41,033 bases of DNA, taken from NCBI GenBank assembly GCA_007693555.1, contig REDJ01000130.1, forward strand, positions 1 to 41,033. Reading direction: 5' to 3'. Below, piece after piece: positions 16,857-24,057 of the stretch. The position numbers were made by a program, and so were the translations under genes. The notes beneath the pieces are model-generated. The model was not told the DNA's origin and made no database searches. It saw only the letters and a program-made list of their open reading frames with translations. The stretch comes from Bacteroidota bacterium (GTDB lineage Bacteria; Bacteroidota; Bacteroidia; Bacteroidales; UBA7960). Numbering within the stretch: the first letter of the stretch is position 1; every line of letters starts with the position of its first letter.

Positions 16857-18185
16857 ATGAAATTCACTGCTTATCTTACAATTGCGCTAACTTTAGCATT
16901 TTTGATTGTTTTTTCTGTTTCTTGTAATGAGAAAGAAGATGCAGAGCCAGTTCCCAATATGGGTATAAAAGTTCCTACTGAAGGGAATAGTTGGTTTTTC
17001 CTTTTCCCTGAAACTGACAATCAACAGGTGATGAATCCCGGCTCCACAACCTGGACAGATCCCAGGATGGTACACAGAACTTACTTCAGAATTGAAAGAA
17101 GTGGTGATTTGCATGTGGGCATCAGGGTGAAAACAGAAAATGGAGTTTCGGAGCTAATAGCTGATTTCATGGGTGAGGAAAAAGAATTTGAAGTATCAAC
17201 CAACGATTATGAAGAAATGTACATTGGTACTTATGTTATAGACCAACCCGGATACTATTACCTGGATATAAAGGGTGTAACAAAAGAGTCACTTAATTTT
17301 GCCGAAATTTCAGATGTTTTACTTGGTGGCTCAGCAACACAGGGCGGTGTACATTATGTTTTTGAAGAGTATTTCTACTGGGGAAGGCGTGGGCCATCGG
17401 TTCATTTGACTTATGAGGTGCCGGCGCAGGCATCATCTGTACGTTATTTTTACAATGAAGTAACTGTTCCTGAAGATAATGATGTTATCGGCTCTTTTTT
17501 TATGGCTAACGGATTCAGCCAGGGGTATTTTGGTTTTCAGGTCAATTCAGAAACTGAACGAAGAATTTTATTTTCTGTTTGGAGTCCCTATGTTACTGAC
17601 AATCCTTCTGATATTCCGCCGGAAATGCGTGTGATTTTGCTCAGAAAGGGTGATAATGTTGTGAGTAATGATTTTGGTGGTGAGGGCTCTGGCGGACAAA
17701 GCTATCTGGTGTATAACTGGGAAGCAGGAAAAACCTACCGGTTTTTGCTTAAGGGCGAGCCTGCCCAGGATGAGGAAAACAAAACAGATTTTACTGCATG
17801 GTTTTCTTCTGAGTATGATGAAGAATGGAAGTTGATTGCCGGATGGCGAAGACCTGAAACCAGTACATATCTTACCGGTGTTCATTCATTTCTTGAGAAT
17901 TTTGTCACACGCACCGGACCGTTGAAAAGAAAAGCTTTTTATAATCATCAGTGGGTAAGGGATACTTCAGACAACTGGTATGAACTCAACAGGGCAAGGT
18001 TTACAGCTGATGCCACAGCACGCGATAAGGCCAGACTGGATTATGCCGGTGGTTATTACGGTTCTTCCGAAGGTTTCTTTATGATGAATTGTGGATTTTT
18101 TAATGAAACTACAAACCTTGATGTTTGGTTTGACAGATTATATCTTGGTCAGCAACCTGAAATTGACTTTGAATCTCTTCCATAG
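16857..18185 (+). CDS. DUF3472 lipoprotein with N-terminal DUF5077-like domain
   Basis: The protein is transcribed away from the glycan operon. Starting at 16857 it has 442 residues with a lipoprotein signal ending VSC (Cys23), then NEKEDAEP, again an acidic export-like stretch. An in-frame ATG at 16815 would add 14 residues before the signal and is unlikely. Residues about 35-165 resemble the DUF5077 beta-sandwich (TYFRIERSGDLHVGIRV, GYYYLDIKGV). Residues about 180-420 match DUF3472 (YFYNEVTVPEDNDVIGSFF, GYFGFQVNSETERRILFSVW, GGEGSGGQSYLVYNW, and a conserved YGSSEGFFMMNCGFF near the C-terminus). DUF3472 proteins often sit in polysaccharide loci and have no established enzyme activity. A glycan-binding or hydrolytic role is inference. 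It ends at a strong terminator. Confidence 0.8.
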   Translation: MKFTAYLTIALTLAFLIVFSVSCNEKEDAEPVPNMGIKVPTEGNSWFFLFPETDNQQVMNPGSTTWTDPRMVHRTYFRIERSGDLHVGIRVKTENGVSELIADFMGEEKEFEVSTNDYEEMYIGTYVIDQPGYYYLDIKGVTKESLNFAEISDVLLGGSATQGGVHYVFEEYFYWGRRGPSVHLTYEVPAQASSVRYFYNEVTVPEDNDVIGSFFMANGFSQGYFGFQVNSETERRILFSVWSPYVTDNPSDIPPEMRVILLRKGDNVVSNDFGGEGSGGQSYLVYNWEAGKTYRFLLKGEPAQDEENKTDFTAWFSSEYDEEWKLIAGWRRPETSTYLTGVHSFLENFVTRTGPLKRKAFYNHQWVRDTSDNWYELNRARFTADATARDKARLDYAGGYYGSSEGFFMMNCGFFNETTNLDVWFDRLYLGQQPEIDFESLP

Positions 18186-18218
18186 GGTTGTTTGATTGTT
18201 TGCCGGATGGCAATTATT

Positions 18219-18271
18219 AAAACAGGGATAAAGTAAAAATTCTCTTTTCATTACTTTATCCCTGTTTTTTT
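18219..18271. terminator. Bidirectional terminator between DUF3472 and ROK genes
   Basis: An 18-bp perfect stem (AAAACAGGGATAAAGTAA at 18219-18236 against 18251-18268) encloses a 14-nt loop and is followed by T's to 18271. The A run at the left gives a matching U tract for minus-strand transcripts. Both neighbouring genes converge on it, so it probably serves both. Confidence 0.9.
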
Positions 18272-18288
18272 AGAGCATTTCAATTTTA

Positions 18289-19569
18289 CTATGACTCAGG
18301 AAAGGGTCTTGCCAAAAGATTAAGATTTTCATAGTTCTGTGCTATGGTTTTATTGACTACCATAGGTATAGTACCCATCAAACCCGCCTTTTCCTTCAGT
18401 TCCGACTGTACAATCCTGGTATCCTGCTTCAGGCGTAACATGGTGTATTTATTGAGCTTTTGCCTGATGGGATCGGTAATGAGGTTACCTGCTTCAGCAA
18501 TTTCGCCACCTATAATAATAGCTTCCGGATTGAAAAGGTGAATCAGAATTGATATTCCTTTGGCCAGGTATTCTCCGGCCTCTTCTATAAGTTCAATTGC
18601 AAACAGGTCGCCATTGTTTGCTGCATCTATTATGGTCTTCAGATTTATTTTTTCAATATCACCCTCTACTATTTTACTGATAATGGAACTTTTTCCATTT
18701 TTTATTTTCATTTGCGACTTTTTTACAAGGGCAGTACCCGAGGCAATGGTCTCAAGGCATCCTATTTTTCCGCAATAGCATAACTCACCCTCAGGGTTCA
18801 TTTGGATATGCCCGAATTCGCCACTAAAGCCCGAATTGCCATGATACAATTCACCATTTATGAAAATCCCCAATCCAATACCGGAGCCGATATTGATAAA
18901 CAATACATTGGATTTGTCGCGGGCATAACCAAACCATGCTTCACCCATAGCCATTGCTTTGGTATCGTGTTCAATAAATGAATTCAGACCAAATAATTCC
19001 TCAAATGTCTCAGATATAGGCCGGTCGCCAAACTGGGGATAGCTGTAACTTATCCCTTTTTTTATATCAATCAGACCCGGAATGGTAATGCCATATCCCA
19101 GAAGCGAGCTTTTCCTGATTTTGTTTGTATTAAGCAATGTATCTGATTCCTTTTTCAAAATACTTAAAATGTTTTCTGTATTTTCAAGTCCGAAAGGTAT
19201 TTCAAGAATTTTCCCTATTTGCTCATTGTGCAGGTTGAATATTGCAATTCTGCTGAATTTACGACTGATTTCAATGCTCACTATCATACTGGCATCCGGG
19301 CTCAGGCCGTAAATAGCGGGCTTTCTTCCGCCTTTCGATTTTCCTATTCCAAAATTTTTCACCAGGCCTTCGGCAGAAAGCTCATTCATGATATTGGTTA
19401 TAGAAGGAATGCTGTTATTGGTTACTTCGCAAAGTTCGGAAATGGTTTTCATTCCTTCTTTATAAAAAATATCAATTACCTGCTTTTTCAGTAACAGTTT
19501 TTTTATATTCTGTGGATTTCCCCTTCCAAAACCGTTTCCATTTTTTTTCTTTTTCCCCGGTTTATTCAT
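18289..19569 (-). CDS. ROK-family transcriptional regulator (NagC/XylR-like)
   Basis: The 426-residue protein joins an N-terminal winged helix-turn-helix (about residues 25-90, with TISELCEVTNNSIPSITNIM) to a ROK sugar-sensing domain. The ROK part shows INIGSGIGLGIFING, GEFGHIQMNPEG, and the zinc-binding CYCGKIGCLE with Cys264, Cys266 and Cys271. The DNA-binding domain separates it from ROK glucokinases. The basic start (PGKKKKNGNGFGRGN) is unusual for the family and may contact DNA. Its position at the edge of the amino-sugar locus suggests it represses those genes until N-acetylhexosamine or its phosphate appears. Inverted repeats upstream of its own gene suggest autoregulation. Ligand and operator are inferred. 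Confidence 0.88.
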   Translation of the reverse strand: MNKPGKKKKNGNGFGRGNPQNIKKLLLKKQVIDIFYKEGMKTISELCEVTNNSIPSITNIMNELSAEGLVKNFGIGKSKGGRKPAIYGLSPDASMIVSIEISRKFSRIAIFNLHNEQIGKILEIPFGLENTENILSILKKESDTLLNTNKIRKSSLLGYGITIPGLIDIKKGISYSYPQFGDRPISETFEELFGLNSFIEHDTKAMAMGEAWFGYARDKSNVLFINIGSGIGLGIFINGELYHGNSGFSGEFGHIQMNPEGELCYCGKIGCLETIASGTALVKKSQMKIKNGKSSIISKIVEGDIEKINLKTIIDAANNGDLFAIELIEEAGEYLAKGISILIHLFNPEAIIIGGEIAEAGNLITDPIRQKLNKYTMLRLKQDTRIVQSELKEKAGLMGTIPMVVNKTIAQNYENLNLLARPFPES

Positions 19570-19595
19570 GACTGTTTTTTAAATAGAAGCGCTGG

Positions 19596-19726
19596 TACTT
19601 CTTAATTTTATACTAGATTAGCTTGCGTTATTGTCTTTAAGTGCAATAATCTTCTGAATCTTGAAATTCTTATTTTTCAGAAGTCTTTAAAAAGTCCTGC
19701 AAGGTAATAAAAAAAATTAAGAAGTA
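19596..19726. promoter_or_regulatory. Paired inverted repeats upstream of the ROK gene
   Basis: TACTTCTTAATTTT (19596-19609) is exactly inverted at 19713-19726, 103 bp away. Between them CTTCTGAA (19651-19658) is inverted at 19676-19683. Both pairs carry the word CTTCT. They fill the 225-bp gap upstream of the ROK start and could be operator sites bridged by a looping dimer, or arms of an RNA structure. No promoter box is clear. Confidence 0.45.
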
Positions 19727-19794
19727 TGAAAAACTGAGATGCAAAATGAATTTATCTCTCAAAATCCCTGATAACAAATTCTCACAAAAGGGGC

Positions 19795-20535
19795 TTATAA
19801 AAGATGGTTTTTTATTTCTCCCTGCATCATAAGCTTTGCAAGATAGGGCTCGTAAAGGGAGTTTTTAAGTAGTTGAAGGTAATTGTAGTTGTGAAGGTCT
19901 GAGCCCAGAAAGTCAATCATGCCTGCATCTATAAGTTTTTCAGCCATTTTTTTCGCTTCGCGTGAAAATTGCCCTGTCAGGCTATTCATATTCAATTGAA
20001 AGTAAATACCCCTGTTTTTCAAATCCGAATACTTCTCAATATTATTGTACCAGAAAAGATATCTTTCCGGGTGGGCAAGCATGATTCTGTAGCCTTTTAT
20101 CTGAAGTTCGAAAAATATCTCCAGCATGTTCGGAGGCTCCTGGAAATAGGGCAACTCTATTAAAATGTATTTTTGACCGAAGGTAATCAACTCATTTCTA
20201 TTCAATATTTTTTCAAATCCATCATCCAGCATATACTCTGCTGCTGCTTCAATAGTGATATTCAACCCTTCCTTCTCCAGCCTGTTTTTGAGAAGCTCAA
20301 ATGATTTATTAATTACCTGGGGAGTATTAGGATAAATATCCGAACTGATATGTGGAGTGGTTATGAGCTTTCGGTAACCCAGTAAACTCATTTCCCTGAT
20401 TAGTCCCACAGATATTTCCAGATCGGGAGAGCCATCATCAATTCCGGGCAGCAAGTGCGAATGCATATCCGTGATGAGCTGCGACAGATCTACAGGTTTT
20501 TTGAGCTTTTTGGGTTTGAAAAATCGTTGAAACAT
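19795..20535 (-). CDS. YwqE/CpsB-type protein tyrosine phosphatase (PHP fold)
   Basis: This 246-residue manganese-dependent phosphatase has the polymerase-and-histidinol-phosphatase fold. Metal ligands appear in DMHSHLLPGIDDGS (His25, His27), TTPHISSD, AAEYMLDD, MLAHPERYLFW and GSDLHNYN, in the order seen in CpsB and YwqE. These enzymes dephosphorylate the tyrosine kinase that controls capsule and exopolysaccharide export. The gene is the last of the minus-strand polysaccharide run, 48 bp after rmlB. The matching Wzc-like kinase is not in this window. The start is natural, with a basic N-terminus and no signal peptide. Confidence 0.9.
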   Translation of the reverse strand: MFQRFFKPKKLKKPVDLSQLITDMHSHLLPGIDDGSPDLEISVGLIREMSLLGYRKLITTPHISSDIYPNTPQVINKSFELLKNRLEKEGLNITIEAAAEYMLDDGFEKILNRNELITFGQKYILIELPYFQEPPNMLEIFFELQIKGYRIMLAHPERYLFWYNNIEKYSDLKNRGIYFQLNMNSLTGQFSREAKKMAEKLIDAGMIDFLGSDLHNYNYLQLLKNSLYEPYLAKLMMQGEIKNHLL

Positions 20536-20583
20536 TTGAGAAAGAAGAATGGTTTTTGTTTTTAGTGAATACAGTGCAAAAGA

Positions 20584-21633
20584 TTATCGGTTTTCGTATT
20601 GTTCTTTGTAATATTTTTGGTAATCACCTGAAGTAACGTTATCCATCCACTCTTTATTGGCAAGGTACCAGTCAATGGTTTTATCAAGACCTTCTTCAAA
20701 CTGCAGGGAGGGAACCCATCCCAGTTCTTTCTTGATTTTGGAGGCATCAATGGCATATCGCATATCGTGTCCGGCCCGGTCTTTTACATAGGTAATTAGC
20801 TTTTCTGATGTTCCGGGCTCCCTGTCCAGCTTTTTATCCATGATTTTGCAGAGAATCCTTATAAGATCAATATTTTTCCATTCGTTGTGACCTCCAATGT
20901 TATAAGTTTCACCATTTTCACCTTTGTGGTAAAGAAGGTCTATGGCCTTTGCATGATCAATTACATAAAGCCAGTCTCTTACATTTTCACCTTTCCCGTA
21001 TACCGGAAGCGGTTTCATGTTAACAATATTATGGATAAATAATGGCAGCAATTTTTCGGGGAACTGATTGGGCCCGTAATTATTTGAGCAGTTTGAGATG
21101 ACTACCGGCAAATAGTATGTATGATGCCAGGCCCTTACAAAATGATCACTTCCTGCTTTTGCCGCAGAATATGGGCTGCGCGGGTCATAGGCTGTTGTTT
21201 CGGTAAAAAGACCATCTTCCCCCAGCGAACCGTAAACCTCATCAGTTGAAATATGATAAAATCGTTTACCTGTGGGTTCTTTCCAAAAATATTTTGCAGC
21301 ATTCAACAGATTGACTGTTCCAATAACATTCGTATTTATAAACTCCATGGGGTTAGCAATGGAGCGATCCACATGGCTTTCAGCTGCAAGGTGGATAACG
21401 CCGTCGAACCGGTATTTTTCAAAAAGAGAAAAGATGTATTCGGAATCAACAATATCTCCTTTTTCAAAAATATAGTTGGAAGCGTTTTCCACATCTTTGA
21501 GATTTTCAAGGTTACCGGCATAGGTAAGTTTATCCAGATTAACAATTTTGTAATCGGGATATTTATTTACAAAAAGCCTAACCACATGAGAACCTATAAA
21601 CCCGGCGCCGCCGGTAATTAAAATTGTATGCAT
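20584..21633 (-). CDS. rfbB: dTDP-glucose 4,6-dehydratase RmlB
   Basis: The enzyme converts dTDP-D-glucose to dTDP-4-keto-6-deoxy-glucose, the branch point for rhamnose and other deoxysugars. The 349-residue extended SDR has ITGGAGFIGSH at the N-terminus, the diagnostic ISTDEVYG with catalytic Asp131 and Glu132, and YxxxK as Tyr155 and Lys159 in SPYSAAKAG. NNYGPNQFPEKL is another RmlB hallmark. RmlA, RmlC and RmlD are not in the window, so the product's fate is unknown. It lies 15 bp after the UDP-sugar dehydrogenase gene, implying one transcript. Confidence 0.94.
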   Translation of the reverse strand: MHTILITGGAGFIGSHVVRLFVNKYPDYKIVNLDKLTYAGNLENLKDVENASNYIFEKGDIVDSEYIFSLFEKYRFDGVIHLAAESHVDRSIANPMEFINTNVIGTVNLLNAAKYFWKEPTGKRFYHISTDEVYGSLGEDGLFTETTAYDPRSPYSAAKAGSDHFVRAWHHTYYLPVVISNCSNNYGPNQFPEKLLPLFIHNIVNMKPLPVYGKGENVRDWLYVIDHAKAIDLLYHKGENGETYNIGGHNEWKNIDLIRILCKIMDKKLDREPGTSEKLITYVKDRAGHDMRYAIDASKIKKELGWVPSLQFEEGLDKTIDWYLANKEWMDNVTSGDYQKYYKEQYENR

Positions 21634-21648
21634 GATCGTATATTTTTT

Positions 21649-22950
21649 TTAAAAACTCCAGTATTGTAAATCCCTGATTTTACTTCTGTAAATCCCTTTG
21701 ATATCAACCAATATGGGGTTTTCAGTGTTTTTCATCAGATTTTTAAAATCTTCTTCTTTCAGTTTCATATAATCGCTGTGATTTACCGCAACGATGACTG
21801 CATCATAATTATCTTCCGGTTTTTCAATAAGCGTAAAACCATATTCTTCCTGCAGTTCTTCGGGATTGGCATGTGGGTCAACAACATCCACGGTTACTCC
21901 ATAACTTTTCAATTCAGAGATCAGATCTGCAACTTTGGAATTGCGGATATCGGTAACATTTTCCTTAAAAGTTACACCCTTAACGAGGACCCGGGATTGC
22001 TGGATGTTTTTACCGGCAGCTATGAGTTTTTTAACCAGTTGTTTGGCTGCATAAAACCCCATTGAGTCATTGACAAACCTTCCGCTGTTGATGATCTGGG
22101 GGTGATAGCGGTATTCTTTGGCTTTGTAAACCAGGTAATATGGGTCAACTCCGATGCAGTGCCCGCCAACCAGGCCGGGATAAAATCTGAGAAAATTCCA
22201 TTTGGTACCGGCGGCTTCAAGAACATCATAAGTATTGATTCCCATTCGGTTAAAAATGATGGACAGTTCATTCATCAGGGCAATGTTAACATCGCGCTGT
22301 GTGTTTTCAATGATTTTAGCTGCCTCTGCAACTTTAATGGATGGTGCACGATGCACTCCGGCAGTAACAATAAGCTCATAAACTTTGGCAATGTTGTCAA
22401 GCGCAACATCATCGCAACCCGATACTACCTTTGTTATAGTTGTTATGGTATGTTCCTTATCACCAGGGTTGATACGCTCCGGTGAAAAACCTACCTTAAA
22501 ATCTTCACCGCATTTCAATCCGCTTTCCTGTTCAAGTATCGGGATGCAGTCTTCCTCTGTGCATCCGGGGTAAACAGTAGATTCGTAAACCACATAATCC
22601 CCTCTCTTTAGAGCTTTTCCCACAGAATGCGATGCAGAAAGAACAGGCTTCAGATCAGGCAGGTTGTGGTCGTCGATTGGAGTGGGAACTCCTATTACGT
22701 GAAAATTGGCCTTTTTCAGATCTTCCGGATCCGAAGAAAATAAGATATCGCAATTGTCAAATGCTTCAGGACCCAACTCCTCACTGGGGTCTATGCGGTT
22801 GCGCATTTTTTCTACCCTGTCTGCTTTGATGTCAAAACCTACAACTTTTATTTTTCTTGCGAACTCCAGTGCAATGGGAAGCCCCACATAACCTAATCCA
22901 ATTACAGATAATGTGGCTTCTTTGTTTAATAATTTTTCGTAGATATTCAT
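21649..22950 (-). CDS. UDP-N-acetylhexosamine 6-dehydrogenase (TviB/WbpA/WecC type)
   Basis: This NAD-dependent nucleotide-sugar dehydrogenase oxidises the C6 hydroxyl of a UDP-HexNAc to the uronic acid. The 433-residue protein has the Rossmann motif VIGLGYVGLP near residue 17, YESTVYPGCTEEDC, the substrate region IENTQRDVNIALMNE, and the catalytic Cys265 in GGHCIGVDPYYL. The C-terminal UDP-binding domain contains KGVTFKENVTDIRNSK. STVYPG and VGGHCIGVDPYYL favour the TviB/WbpO/WbpA branch over UDP-glucose dehydrogenase. With a WbpE-like and a WbpD-like enzyme next to it, UDP-GlcNAc to UDP-GlcNAcA is the most economical reading. The UDP-GalNAc alternative is open. Confidence 0.88.
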   Translation of the reverse strand: MNIYEKLLNKEATLSVIGLGYVGLPIALEFARKIKVVGFDIKADRVEKMRNRIDPSEELGPEAFDNCDILFSSDPEDLKKANFHVIGVPTPIDDHNLPDLKPVLSASHSVGKALKRGDYVVYESTVYPGCTEEDCIPILEQESGLKCGEDFKVGFSPERINPGDKEHTITTITKVVSGCDDVALDNIAKVYELIVTAGVHRAPSIKVAEAAKIIENTQRDVNIALMNELSIIFNRMGINTYDVLEAAGTKWNFLRFYPGLVGGHCIGVDPYYLVYKAKEYRYHPQIINSGRFVNDSMGFYAAKQLVKKLIAAGKNIQQSRVLVKGVTFKENVTDIRNSKVADLISELKSYGVTVDVVDPHANPEELQEEYGFTLIEKPEDNYDAVIVAVNHSDYMKLKEEDFKNLMKNTENPILVDIKGIYRSKIRDLQYWSF

Positions 22951-23021
22951 AACTGTTTCTTTAAACTGATAATATTTTGGTTAATATTTTTTCATTGTTT
23001 TCTGCAAAAAAACTTGAAAAA

Positions 23022-23052
23022 CCTGTCATGCTGAGCAAAGCGAAGCATCTCG
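23022..23052. repeat. Dispersed intergenic repeat (ATGCTGAGC...GCGAAGCAT type)
   Basis: The 31-bp stretch contains GTCATGCTGAGC followed by AAAGCGAAGCATCTCG. From memory, near-identical words recur between genes in many Bacteroidota genomes. ATGCT and AGCAT form short inverted ends. Only one copy is in this window, so membership of a repeat family rests on recall. Confidence 0.5.
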
Positions 23053-23175
23053 TTATTTTTTCCTGTACACTATTATATTTTAGTAAAATAATTTTTTTCT
23101 AATGAAATCAAAATCCGAAAAAATATAGAATTAACCATTAACCATTAACTTTTCAACTCTTCAACATCCCCCTAA

Positions 23176-23191
23176 CCCCCTTGAAAGGGGG
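23176..23191. repeat. Short C-run/G-run hairpin element
   Basis: CCCCCTTGAAAGGGGG folds into a 6-bp stem with a TTGAA-type tight loop, preceded by ATCCCCCTAA. The word is a common intergenic repeat in Bacteroidota and cyanobacteria as I recall. It has no U tract in a useful position, so I do not call it a terminator. Confidence 0.5.
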
Positions 23192-23225
23192 AATTGGCCA
23201 GCAATTATTTCAATCTTCGGTTTTT

Positions 23226-23295
23226 CAGTCTCTAATCTCTGATCACTCGTCTCTGGTCTCTTGTCATTAGTCACTCGTCTATCGTCTGTCGTCAC
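23226..23295. repeat. Degenerate period-7 array, ten units
   Basis: Ten consecutive heptamers keep strict phase with consensus T-N-R-T-C-W-N: CAGTCTC, TAATCTC, TGATCAC, TCGTCTC, TGGTCTC, TTGTCAT, TAGTCAC, TCGTCTA, TCGTCTG, TCGTCAC. TC is invariant at positions 4-5 while the other positions vary. That pattern suggests an old array kept in register or generated by imperfect slippage. No open frame or known repeat class explains it. Confidence 0.8.
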
Positions 23296-23307
23296 CTGTT
23301 ACCTTTC

Positions 23308-23411
23308 AACTCTTAAACTCTTAAACTCTTAAACTCTTAAACTCTTAAACTCTTAAACTCTTAAACCTATCAACCTATCAACCTATCAACTAATCAACGT
23401 TTAAACTTATA
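23308..23411. repeat. Period-8 array, thirteen units
   Basis: Seven perfect AACTCTTA octamers (23308-23363) are followed in phase by three AACCTATC (23364-23387) and then AACTAATC, AACGTTTA and AACTTATA, ending at 23411. This is 7 bp from the acetyltransferase stop codon. The change of unit without loss of phase is notable. Perfect units imply recent slippage expansion. A related array lies before the SRAP gene at 40046-40175. Confidence 0.88.
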
Positions 23412-23417
23412 CACCCA

Positions 23418-24002
23418 TCACCCTGCCTTCTTCCTAACTTTTCCTTCCTCAAGAATATATTTTTCTTTGCTTTCGGGGCATTCGGCCAGGTTGTTTATGT
23501 CAAAATCAAGCCGGTGCCCAAATTCACTCATCCAGCCTATGTGCTTTGCCGGGTTGCCGACCACAAGTGCATAGGGAGGTACATCGCGAATTACCACGGC
23601 ACCCGCGCCAATGAAAGAAAATTCACCTATTTCTATTCCGCATACAATGGTTGCATTAGCTCCTATTGTAGCGCCCTTTTTGACCAAAGTTGTTACATAT
23701 TGATCTTTTCTCACAACCGCACTTCTGGGGTTAACAATGTTGGTAAATACCATGGAAGGACCCAGAAACACATCATCCTCGCAAATCACACCTGTGTAAA
23801 TAGATACATTATTCTGCACCTTTACATTGTTACCCAGTTTTACCTCCGGAGAAACCACCACATTCTGGCCCAGGTTGCAGTTTTCGCCAATTTCGCAGGA
23901 GGGCATGATATGTGAAAAATGCCATATCCTTGTTCCTTTGCCGATTTTGCATCCTTCATCAATTACTGCTGTTTCGTGGCTGAAGTATACTTTGTGTTGC
24001 AT
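23418..24002 (-). CDS. Hexapeptide-repeat sugar N-acetyltransferase (WlbB/WbpD-like)
   Basis: This 194-residue left-handed beta-helix acyltransferase probably acetylates the 3-amino group of a UDP-2-acetamido-3-amino-uronate, as WbpD/WlbB do. The hexapeptide ladder runs from about residue 8 to 150 ([55 protein letters not shown]), with the conserved His-containing HFSH and the closing [17 protein letters not shown] chose the ATG at 24002. The upstream in-frame ATG at 24080 would add 26 residues lacking repeat character and overlap the end of the aminotransferase gene. The gene follows the aminotransferase by 55 bp. Relatives acetylating other dideoxy-amino sugars are possible. Confidence 0.86.
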   Translation of the reverse strand: MQHKVYFSHETAVIDEGCKIGKGTRIWHFSHIMPSCEIGENCNLGQNVVVSPEVKLGNNVKVQNNVSIYTGVICEDDVFLGPSMVFTNIVNPRSAVVRKDQYVTTLVKKGATIGANATIVCGIEIGEFSFIGAGAVVIRDVPPYALVVGNPAKHIGWMSEFGHRLDFDINNLAECPESKEKYILEEGKVRKKAG

Positions 24003-24057
24003 AATTTGAAATTTTAAACTTCGTAACTTTTTTAAGGGCAATTTATGTTTAATGGTA

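Larger units (their letters stand above)
22951..23417. repeat. Repeat-filled 467-bp intergenic region
   Basis: Nothing coding is visible. In order it holds: AT-rich DNA; a dispersed-type repeat at 23022-23052; AAC-led 7- and 8-mers at 23133-23170; a CCCCCT/AGGGGG hairpin element at 23176-23191; ten period-7 units at 23226-23295; and thirteen period-8 units at 23308-23411. It interrupts the polysaccharide operon between the dehydrogenase and acetyltransferase genes. Confidence 0.7.

Noticed and set aside
23308-23411. CRISPR array
   Set aside because: Units are 8 bp with no spacers between them and no cas genes are nearby.
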